From: Planctomycetaceae bacterium
GTDB lineage: Bacteria; Planctomycetota; Planctomycetia; Planctomycetales; Planctomycetaceae
Assembly (NCBI GenBank): GCA_021732845.1
Contig: JAKFUF010000067.1
Span: 1 to 32,232, forward strand
Direction of reading: 5' to 3'
DNA length: 32,232 nt
Shown: positions 15,662 through 22,901 of the stretch, piece after piece
Layout of the letters: each line of letters begins with the position of its first letter
Numbering within the stretch: position 1 is the stretch's first letter
The notes under the pieces: generated by a model
The model's input: only the letters and a program-made list of their open reading frames with translations
Databases searched by the model: none
Told to the model about the DNA's origin: nothing
Translations under genes and position numbers: made by a program

Positions 15662-16228
15662 GTGAACACCACTTCGCTGACTCTGATTGAACGGCTGGCC
15701 GGCGGGACGAATGACGTCGCCTGGGGGCGGTTCGTCGACCTGTACACGCCACTGCTGCTGGGGTGGTGCCGCCGCATTGGGTTGCCGGATGCCGACGCGG
15801 CCGATCTCACGCAGACGGTCTTTCTGACGCTGTACCAGACACTGCCCGAGTTCCGGTACGACCCGGCGCGGAGTTTTCGCGCGTGGCTCAAGACCGTGCT
15901 GCTGAATGCCTGGCGCAACCAGCAGCGCGGACGCCGTTCGCGCCCCGCCGGCAGCGTGTGGCTCGATCCCGACCTCGTCCCCGAGACAGACCCGCGCCTG
16001 GAACTGGACGAGGCGGAGTACCGCGCGCAGCTCGTCCGCCGGGCGCTCGCCCTGATGCAGGAGCAGTTCGAACCGAACACCTGGAAGGCCTGCTGGGAGT
16101 TCGTGGTGAGCGACCGCCCCGCGGCGGAGGTCGCGACGGAGCTGGGGATCAGCGAGAACGCGGTCTATCTGGCCAAATCCCGCGTCCTGCGGCACCTGCG
16201 CCACGAACTCCGCGGCTTTTTGGACTGA
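15662..16228 (+). CDS. ECF-type RNA polymerase sigma factor
   Basis: A 188-residue sigma-70-family factor with only regions 2 and 4. Region 2 is at about 10-85, including WGRFVDLYTPLLLGWCRRIGL, DAADLTQTVFLTLYQTLPEF and FRAWLKTVLLNAWRNQQR. Region 4 is at about 125-185 with a helix-turn-helix (RPAAEVATELGISENAVYLAKSRVLRHLRHEL). It directs RNA polymerase to a small set of promoters. It starts with GTG at 15662 behind GGAG. The next gene encodes a kinase with an N-terminal H-x3-C-x2-C motif typical of zinc-binding anti-sigma domains, so that protein is the likely regulator. ECF factors paired with Ser/Thr kinases are a known planctomycete arrangement. Targets cannot be read from the sequence. Confidence 0.92.
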   Translation: MNTTSLTLIERLAGGTNDVAWGRFVDLYTPLLLGWCRRIGLPDADAADLTQTVFLTLYQTLPEFRYDPARSFRAWLKTVLLNAWRNQQRGRRSRPAGSVWLDPDLVPETDPRLELDEAEYRAQLVRRALALMQEQFEPNTWKACWEFVVSDRPAAEVATELGISENAVYLAKSRVLRHLRHELRGFLD

Positions 16229-16417
16229 CCTTGGTCTCCGTTACAGTGCGCAAGGTTGGCACGGCACAGTCAGAATTCGCATCGTGGCTCCCAAAAAGCC
16301 GAGCCAGTCGGAAGTTTTTGAGAATCCCCAGAAAGCGCGACAGGTTTTGGGGCGGCCGCGTGTACTGTTTGGTGTCTCGGCGAAACGGTTTCGCCGCAAC
16401 GCAAGGGAGACCCCGCC

Positions 16418-18853
16418 GTGCCTTCGTTGAACTGCCTGTTGCCGTTGGAGCTGGAGCTGTTTCTGCTCGGTCTGACGGACGAGGGCCGGTCGCTGGAGAT
16501 CGAGGACCATCTGCAGGCCTGCGGGGAATGCCAGCAGCAGATGACGCGGCTGGCGGCCAAGGATGAGTTGGTCCAGGCCCTCCGTCAGCAGCAGGCCAGC
16601 GACCCTTTTGGCGCCGCGCTCGACGCCTCGTCGGAGCTGGTCCGGCTGCTGGTCCCGCAGTTCAAACGGATTGGCCAGCCGCCGGATGAGACAGTCAGGA
16701 TGACCGGCTCCGTGACCGATGACACCGCGCCGTATGCCAGCCCGCCGTATCCGGCCGGCAGCGCCCCCGCGACAGGAGGCGAAGCGGCGGCACGCATCGG
16801 CAGGTATATCGTCCGGGGAGAACTCGGTCGCGGCGGCATGGGGGCGGTCCTGGATGCGTTTGATCCGCTGTTGAACCGGCCGATCGCCATCAAGGTGCTG
16901 CAGGCCGAGTGGATTGCGGAAAAAGGGATGGCCGAGCAGATGGTCCGCGAGGCCCAGGCGGCCGCCGCCGTCCAGCACGACAACATCGTGCCGATTTACT
17001 CGGTCGAAATGCAGAACGGCCAGCCCTGCATTGTCATGCCGCTGCTGCAGGGGTGTTCTCTGCACCATCGTCTGCTGGGGAACGAAGGACCGCTGCCCCT
17101 GGACGAGTTTCTGCAGATTGCGGGCGACACCTGCCGCGGACTGGCCGCCGCGCATGCGGCGGGTTTGATCCACTGCGATATCAAACCCGGAAACCTGTGG
17201 CTGGAGGCCCTGAATGGACGGGTCAAAATTCTCGACTTCGGCCTGGCCATTGCGCACGGGGACGGGAGCCAGGGCTTCGCGGGAGTTTCCGGTACGCCGG
17301 GCTACCTGGCGCCGGAGCAGGCCACGGGGAGGCCCCTCGACCAGCGGACGGACATTTTCAGCCTCGGCTGCGTGCTGTACTGCATGGCCACGGGGCAGGC
17401 GGCGTTCACGGGCGAAACCCAGATGCGGGCGCTGTGGACCGTGCTGTCCCCGCCGCCAGCCGCGGCCTCCACGGTCAACCCCGGTCTTCCCGAGGAACTC
17501 GGCGGCCTCATCGACCGGATGGTCTCCCGTGAGCCCGCGGACCGTCCCGCGAGTGTCACGGAAGTCCTGGAGGTTCTCGGCGAATTCGATCGCCGCCGGG
17601 CCGAACGGCGCCGGCTCGTGGTTCGCCGGCGGTGGCTCCTGGCGATGTCGGGCGCGGCGCTGCTCAGCGGCGGGGGCGTCGGGGCCTGGGCGATGTTCAT
17701 GGGTCCACGGGCAGCCCGGCCGGTGCCGGTCACGCTGCTGGGAGGCCCTGAGCCACTCGCGGTCAAGCTGCGGCGCGATGGCGTGGAAACCCCGGTGTCC
17801 CTGTTGGGGGAGACCGTCGTGTCCCTGCCGCCGGGGGAGTACTCCCTGCACCTTGTCGAAGACAAGCCAGGCCGGGAGCTGCTGCCGCGGGCGTTCGTTG
17901 TCGAAGAGGACCGCCCCCGGCTGGTCCCGGTCGTGCTCGTGGGCGAAGTGGCGCGGCACCGCGCGCATTCGCGGGCCGTGACTGGCGTCGCGGTGCGCCA
18001 GGAAAGCCCGGCAACAGCAGCGAAGTCACTGGCAGTCTGGTCAACCGGACTCGACCGAAGCCTGGTTGTGTGGGATGGCGCGGCAGCCGACGGGCACCGC
18101 TTCACCGCGCTGCACCACGAAGCCCGTTGTGTGGCCGTTTCCCCGGACGGCAGGCAGGTCGCCACCGGAGGCGGAAACAAGCAGCCTCCGCACGAACTGG
18201 CGATCCGAGTCTGGGACGCGCGGACGCTTGCGGAAATTGAGCCACCCTTTGAGGGACACGGGCGGCTGGTTCTGGGCGTGGCCTGTTCGCCCGACGGCCG
18301 GCATCTGGTGTCTGCCGGCGCCGAGGGCATCTTCGTTTGGGAGATCGCGACCCGCGAATCCTCCGCGCTGCCGGGATCCGACGCCGGGACCGTGCATGCG
18401 GTGGCCTTCTCCCCCGATGGACGGCAACTGCTGTCCGCCGGCGAGTCTGGCGCGGTGGCCCTGTGGGACATGCGGACCCGCACACCACGGCGTTCGCATG
18501 TGGCCTGTGAAGGCACCCTTCGCGCGGTGGCGTTCCTTTCCGATGGATATGCGGCAGCCGGAGACGACGGGATGGTCAGGGCGTGGACCTTGGCGTCGGA
18601 CAAGCCACGGGTGCTGGTAACCCGTCCGCAGCCGGTGGCGGCGCTGGCCGTCTCCCCCGCTGGCGACCTGCTCATCTTTGGCGATGGTGCTGGCATTGTG
18701 GGGGTCTGGTCGGTCAAATCCCAGCAGGTGGTCCACGAGTTCCGCGGCCACCGTGGCGCGGTCACCGCGCTCGCCTGCGTGGGGGATGGCCGGCAGGCCG
18801 TTTCCGGCGGCGCGGATGGAACGGTCCGCCTCTGGCAACTGCCGTATCCGTAA
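16418..18853 (+). CDS. Membrane Ser/Thr kinase with WD40 repeats and zinc-binding N-terminus
   Basis: An 811-residue protein. Residues 1-60 contain H31-x3-C35-x2-C38 (HLQACGEC), a zinc anti-sigma-like motif. The kinase domain is at about 128-390: GRGGMG loop 137-142, Lys159 in IAIKVL, HCDIKPGN at 252-259 (catalytic Asp254), DFG at 273-275, YLAPEQ at 297-302. The usual Arg of HRD is Cys253, so this is a non-RD kinase. One transmembrane helix lies at about 406-428, after a basic stretch (RRRAERRRLVVRRR). The exported part, about 500-811, carries WD40-like repeats (VAVSPDGRQVATGG, VAFSPDGRQLLSAG, TALACVGDGRQAVSGGADGTVRLW). It starts with GTG at 16418 behind GGGAGA. It probably senses envelope signals and controls the upstream ECF factor; this is inferred from context. 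Confidence 0.9.
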   Translation: MPSLNCLLPLELELFLLGLTDEGRSLEIEDHLQACGECQQQMTRLAAKDELVQALRQQQASDPFGAALDASSELVRLLVPQFKRIGQPPDETVRMTGSVTDDTAPYASPPYPAGSAPATGGEAAARIGRYIVRGELGRGGMGAVLDAFDPLLNRPIAIKVLQAEWIAEKGMAEQMVREAQAAAAVQHDNIVPIYSVEMQNGQPCIVMPLLQGCSLHHRLLGNEGPLPLDEFLQIAGDTCRGLAAAHAAGLIHCDIKPGNLWLEALNGRVKILDFGLAIAHGDGSQGFAGVSGTPGYLAPEQATGRPLDQRTDIFSLGCVLYCMATGQAAFTGETQMRALWTVLSPPPAAASTVNPGLPEELGGLIDRMVSREPADRPASVTEVLEVLGEFDRRRAERRRLVVRRRWLLAMSGAALLSGGGVGAWAMFMGPRAARPVPVTLLGGPEPLAVKLRRDGVETPVSLLGETVVSLPPGEYSLHLVEDKPGRELLPRAFVVEEDRPRLVPVVLVGEVARHRAHSRAVTGVAVRQESPATAAKSLAVWSTGLDRSLVVWDGAAADGHRFTALHHEARCVAVSPDGRQVATGGGNKQPPHELAIRVWDARTLAEIEPPFEGHGRLVLGVACSPDGRHLVSAGAEGIFVWEIATRESSALPGSDAGTVHAVAFSPDGRQLLSAGESGAVALWDMRTRTPRRSHVACEGTLRAVAFLSDGYAAAGDDGMVRAWTLASDKPRVLVTRPQPVAALAVSPAGDLLIFGDGAGIVGVWSVKSQQVVHEFRGHRGAVTALACVGDGRQAVSGGADGTVRLWQLPYP

Positions 18854-18873
18854 GCCTGATTGATGAAAGTTGA

Positions 18874-18892
18874 CCGGCGGGCGTTCCGCCGG
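18874..18892 (+). other. Hairpin between the kinase gene and the exported-protein gene
   Basis: CCGGCGG - GCGTT - CCGCCGG forms a perfect 7-bp GC stem 21 bp after the kinase stop codon. It has no T tract, so it is a possible partial terminator or mRNA-stability element. Confidence 0.4.
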
Positions 18893-18930
18893 CATGAATG
18901 ATGAAATTCTTCTGGAAAGAGGTGCGTCCC

Positions 18931-19674
18931 ATGAAAGCAGGCATGTTCAAATGTTGGCTGGCCGCCGCCACGGCGGTCGTGCTGGTGTCGTCGAGTCTGG
19001 TCGGAGTCGCCGAGGATAAGAAGGCGGTCCCCACGGACGCCGAACAGTGCGCCGAGCTGGTGGAGGAGCTGGCAACGGCGACTCAACTGGCCGCGTTCGG
19101 CCGGGGTGAACTCGCCGGCGTCACGGGGCTGAAGGATCTCAAGTCACCGGAGGCCCTCGTCGCCGCCGGCGCGATCTACCTCAGGGCGCACAAGGCGACC
19201 GGCGGAAAAGTGAAGCCGTCCGATGCCAAAGTCGAGGACTCCGACGGCAAGGCCGTCGCCGAGGAGGGCCAGGCCCCATCCTTCGCCGAAGAGGCCGAGG
19301 CGCTGTTTGACGAGGCCCGCGCGCTCCCCGTGAAGGACGGTGCCGCGCTCGAGGCGCTCATCAAGCAGGCGCACTCCGGCGAGTCCCGCGGGGCGATCGG
19401 CGGGCCGCGGGTCATCAACCGCATCATCAAGACCGGCAAGACGCACAACATTCAAATTGCCTTCGAGCCCAACTCGCCCGCCAGCGTCACCATGCGGGGC
19501 ACCGGCAGGACGAAGTTCGAAGTCATCGGCAGCGGAGGCAAAACCCTGTGGCACAGCCAGGGGACGTGGGGCTTCTACAATTGGCACCCGGGTCATGGAG
19601 GCCAGAAAAACGTCACTATTCGCGTGATCAACAGTGGCGGCCCGCCCGTTGGATACACGGTGACCACAAACTGA
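18931..19674 (+). CDS. Exported protein of unknown function
   Basis: A 247-residue protein with a signal peptide (MKAGMFKCWLAAATAVVLVSSSLVGVA, then ED). The first mature half is helical and rich in Ala/Glu (AEQCAELVEELATATQLAAFGRGELAG...). The C-terminal part, about residues 150-247, is beta-like and ends HPGHGGQKNVTIRVINSGGPPVGYTVTTN, which resembles small beta-sandwich domains that bind surfaces or peptides. I do not recognise the family. The ATG at 18931 has GAGGT upstream; the in-frame ATGs at 18898 and 18901 lack one. It sits between the WD40 kinase gene and the WD40-caspase gene, so it probably belongs to the same signalling unit. Confidence 0.7.
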   Translation: MKAGMFKCWLAAATAVVLVSSSLVGVAEDKKAVPTDAEQCAELVEELATATQLAAFGRGELAGVTGLKDLKSPEALVAAGAIYLRAHKATGGKVKPSDAKVEDSDGKAVAEEGQAPSFAEEAEALFDEARALPVKDGAALEALIKQAHSGESRGAIGGPRVINRIIKTGKTHNIQIAFEPNSPASVTMRGTGRTKFEVIGSGGKTLWHSQGTWGFYNWHPGHGGQKNVTIRVINSGGPPVGYTVTTN

Positions 19675-19697
19675 ACAGAGCATGCGGCCGACCACGC

Positions 19698-19715
19698 CCG
19701 GCTGGCAACAGCCGG
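19698..19715 (+). other. Hairpin before the caspase gene
   Basis: CCGGCTG - GCAA - CAGCCGG is a perfect 7-bp stem in the 81-bp gap after the exported-protein gene. There is no T tract. It may be an attenuator or stability hairpin. Confidence 0.35.
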
Positions 19716-19755
19716 CCGGGCGCTTCCCACTGGTGAATCCCCGAGGCTTCCCATC

Positions 19756-22700
19756 ATGACGCGCTGGACCGCCATTGTCCTTGTGCTGTGCCTGACCACC
19801 CCGCTGCTCGCGCAGGGGAAGGCGAAGGGCAAGGTGAAGAAGAAAAAAGAGGAGGCTGCGGCCGCCGCCGCCGCGGCTGCCGCTGGAGAGAAGGAGGATG
19901 AATCCCGCGTCGTCCTCGCCTTCGATCCTGGTTCCCACACCCGACCGGTCTCCGCGCTCGGCTTCAACAAGGACCAGTCCCGGCTCATCACGGTCGGGTG
20001 GGACTACACGGTCCAGGTCTGGAGCACCGCCACCGGCGAACGGCTCGACATTCTGCGCCTGCCCGCCTTCGGCCGCGACAACGGGTTCGACAGCAACCGC
20101 TGGGAGCATGCGGCGGTCTCGGCCGACGGGGCGCTGGTGGCCATCGGCGGCGGGCCGAAACTGCTGTTCGGGGACCAGGGCGTCCCCACGCGGCTGCTGC
20201 TTGTCGACCTGACGCGCCGGCACGTGCGCAAAGTCCTCCTGCCCGCCGACCCGAAGTCGCCCGTGACCTGCCTGGGGTTTTCCGGGAGCGGCGACCGGCT
20301 CGCGGTCGGTCTCGGCGGCGCCGACAACTCGGTCTGCATTCTCGACGATGTCCTGCAGCTCGTGCAGAAGGCCGCCGACGCCAAGCCCGCCGCCGAATCC
20401 ACCCTCGTGGTGAAGGGCAAGTTTGCAAAGGAGCCCCACCAGTTGGCGCTGTCCGGCACCGGCAACAAACTGGTCGTCGCCGAAAGCAGCGGTCTGATCG
20501 CCGCCTTCGATGTGACGGGCAAGGCCTCGGCGAACTGGAAACAGCTCGGCGCGTTCGAGCATGGCGGCGCGAATGACGCCCTGGAGTGGGCTCCCGACGA
20601 ATCCCACTTCGCCTGGTCGTGGCGACGGAACCAGGAGTACAGCCTGGAGCTGCGAACTCCGGACACCAAGCTGCTCCGGCACTGGGACTACGGCGAGCTG
20701 TCGACGGCAGGGTTCGGCCGCAGTGCGCGGGCCGCGACGCTGCGGTACCTCGACGCCAGCCGGCTGTTCATCGCCGCCGGCGGCGCCAACCCCATGAAGG
20801 GCGACGGCCCCGGCAGCTTCGGAGTGATCCTCGACCCCCAGACTGGAAAAACAAACCGGAGCTTCTTCGAGGGGCAGGACGGCGGCACCTGCCGCCCGTT
20901 CGGTGCCGCCTCGCCGGGCGGAACGCTGGCGGCCACCGTGACCCAGCGGGGACTGGAAGTCGCCATTTACAGTCTGGAGAAGGGGGAGGTTGTCGCCCGC
21001 TGTGGCTCACGCACACCCGTGCCCACGATCGTCGGCTGGTCAAGGGAGGCGAAGTCCTCCATGATCGCCTGGTCGGACAAGCCCGCGCTGCGGCCCTGGA
21101 ATTCCAAGCCGGAAGACCTGGAACATGCGTTCGACCTGGACAGGCTGGAACCAGTGGCCGCGGTCGTTCCCGCGAATTTTCAGTTTCGAACCTTCAGCCT
21201 CGGAGAATGGAAGCTGACCTGGTCGGACACGAAGTCCAACTACCTCGATGTTCGTCTGCAGCAGGGCGGGCGGGACGCCTGCGACCTGAAACGGTCAAGG
21301 GCGATGACCCTGATCGCCAATGGGGCAAACCCTCCCCTCGTGGCCCACAGTGTCCATGACCTGTTGAACAACACCGGCTCCTTCGCCTACCTCCGCGACG
21401 CCACGGGGAAGCTGGTCTGCGAGCTGCTTCCCGCCGCCACCCAGCACCAGGACATGGCCTCCTCGCCGGACGGACGGTACCTGCTGGTCAGCACCGGCAC
21501 GCATCGCCTCAGCCTCTACCGCACCGATGGATCGCGCTTTCCGTTCCTGAACCTCGTCCGGGCGAACGGCGAGTGGGTCTGCTGGATGCCGGAGGGGTAT
21601 TACGCTGCCAGCCCCGGCGGCGAAAAAATGATTGGCTGGGCCGAGAGCCGGGGCTCCAGCGAGCTGCCCCTGTTCCACCCGGCGGAGAAGTTCGCCAAAC
21701 AGTTCCGCCGCCCGGACATCATCCGGCTGGCCCTCGAAAAAGGGTCGCTCAGCCTGGCGCTTGAATCGCTCAAGACCGAAACCCGCGCTGTCGAGGAGAT
21801 TCTGCCGCCCAGGTGCGAACTGCAGAAACTGGGGCAGACCGCTGGACGCGTGCAGGTGCGGGCCGTGGCTTCAACCAGCCCGAGCGGCAAGCCGGTGGTG
21901 TCGATGCGGCTCCTGCTCGACGGCCGGCCGCTCGCCAGCGGCGTGGCTCAAAAGTCGCTGGCAGCCGGGCAGAACGCCGAGGCCACATGGGAAGTCGATG
22001 TCCCCGCTGGAAGCCACGAGTTCAAGCTGCTGGCCCGCAACGAGGACAGTTCCGCCGTGTCGCCCCCGCTGATCGTCACCGGCCCGAAGGCAACGGGACA
22101 GCAGCCGGTGCTGCACCGGCTGTGCGTGGGGATCAACGAGTACCAACTTTCCGCGCTGAACCTCGGCTCGGCGGCCAAGGACGCCACCGATGTCTTCGCC
22201 GCGCTGGAACAGAACTGCGTCGGGCCACAGAACCGCTTCGGCGCGGCGAAAGGTGTCGTGCTGAAAGACCGCCAGGCGACGCGGTCCGCAGTCTTGAAGG
22301 CGATCGGCGAGATCCGCAAGGCCGCCAAGCCGGGCGATCTTGTCGTCTTCCTGTTCGCCGGACATGGCATCAACCAGCAGGAGGAGTTCTACCTGATGAC
22401 CCACGAGGCGGACCCCAGCGCCAGCCTCAAGGGAAAATCCCTGTCCGGGGCGGACCTGCGGCAGGCCTTCGCCGACATGGAATGCCCGGTGCTGCTGCTG
22501 ATGGATGCGTGCCACTCCGCGCGCGGCGTGAAGGCCTTCCGCCCGGCCACCGACGACCTCGCCCGCAGCCTCACGGACGACACCGCCGGCGTGACCGTGC
22601 TGGCCGCGGCGATGGCGCACGAGGTCGCCTCAGCCACGGAGGAGAACGGCTACTTCACCGCCGCGCTGCTCAAGGCCCTGCAGCTCGGAAAGGGCGTCCC

Positions 22701-22854
22701 CTACGACCCGTACGAACACGTCCTCTACACGCACCACATTTACTCGGTGGTCTACTCCGAAGTCCGCCAAGCCACCAACGGAAGGCAAAACCCGTTCCTC
22801 AACATGCCCTGGACCGTCCCCCCACTGGTGCTGCGCGACGTGCCGCAGGAATGA
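19756..22854 (+). CDS. Exported WD40-repeat protein with C-terminal caspase-like peptidase
   Basis: A 1032-residue protein. A signal peptide (MTRWTAIVLVLCLTTPLLAQG) is followed by a Lys-rich and poly-Ala stretch (about 22-45). A WD40/beta-propeller-like region then extends to about 650 (RPVSALGFNKDQSRLITVGWDYTVQVWS early; ASSPDGRYLLVSTGTHRLSLYRTDG later). A beta domain lies at about 700-770. The C-terminus, about 790-1010, is a C14 caspase-like domain: HRLCVGINEYQLSALNLGSAAKDATDVFAAL, catalytic His870 in LFAGHGI and catalytic Cys919 in LLMDACHSARG. Such bacterial caspase relatives cleave after basic or acidic residues; the specificity here is unknown. Location and gene order suggest it is an effector or sensor of the ECF/kinase unit upstream. 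Both catalytic residues are intact. Confidence 0.9.
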   Translation: MTRWTAIVLVLCLTTPLLAQGKAKGKVKKKKEEAAAAAAAAAAGEKEDESRVVLAFDPGSHTRPVSALGFNKDQSRLITVGWDYTVQVWSTATGERLDILRLPAFGRDNGFDSNRWEHAAVSADGALVAIGGGPKLLFGDQGVPTRLLLVDLTRRHVRKVLLPADPKSPVTCLGFSGSGDRLAVGLGGADNSVCILDDVLQLVQKAADAKPAAESTLVVKGKFAKEPHQLALSGTGNKLVVAESSGLIAAFDVTGKASANWKQLGAFEHGGANDALEWAPDESHFAWSWRRNQEYSLELRTPDTKLLRHWDYGELSTAGFGRSARAATLRYLDASRLFIAAGGANPMKGDGPGSFGVILDPQTGKTNRSFFEGQDGGTCRPFGAASPGGTLAATVTQRGLEVAIYSLEKGEVVARCGSRTPVPTIVGWSREAKSSMIAWSDKPALRPWNSKPEDLEHAFDLDRLEPVAAVVPANFQFRTFSLGEWKLTWSDTKSNYLDVRLQQGGRDACDLKRSRAMTLIANGANPPLVAHSVHDLLNNTGSFAYLRDATGKLVCELLPAATQHQDMASSPDGRYLLVSTGTHRLSLYRTDGSRFPFLNLVRANGEWVCWMPEGYYAASPGGEKMIGWAESRGSSELPLFHPAEKFAKQFRRPDIIRLALEKGSLSLALESLKTETRAVEEILPPRCELQKLGQTAGRVQVRAVASTSPSGKPVVSMRLLLDGRPLASGVAQKSLAAGQNAEATWEVDVPAGSHEFKLLARNEDSSAVSPPLIVTGPKATGQQPVLHRLCVGINEYQLSALNLGSAAKDATDVFAALEQNCVGPQNRFGAAKGVVLKDRQATRSAVLKAIGEIRKAAKPGDLVVFLFAGHGINQQEEFYLMTHEADPSASLKGKSLSGADLRQAFADMECPVLLLMDACHSARGVKAFRPATDDLARSLTDDTAGVTVLAAAMAHEVASATEENGYFTAALLKALQLGKGVPYDPYEHVLYTHHIYSVVYSEVRQATNGRQNPFLNMPWTVPPLVLRDVPQE

Positions 22855-22901
22855 CGATTTTGCCCGGCGCCGCCGTTATCTGAACACCTTGAGTGGCTAC
22901 C

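Noticed and set aside
16241-17968. 575-residue open frame antisense to the WD40 kinase
   Set aside because: It overlaps clear kinase motifs on the other strand and has no recognisable domain.
17302-19086. 594-residue open frame antisense to the WD40 kinase
   Set aside because: Ser/Arg/Pro-rich shadow of the WD40 region with no domain content.
19144-20682. 512-residue open frame antisense to the exported protein and caspase genes
   Set aside because: It crosses two well-supported genes and a gap on the other strand; its composition is shadow-like.
21813-22883. 356-residue plus-strand frame inside the caspase gene
   Set aside because: It is an alternative frame of the caspase domain, with Arg/Gly-rich low-information sequence.
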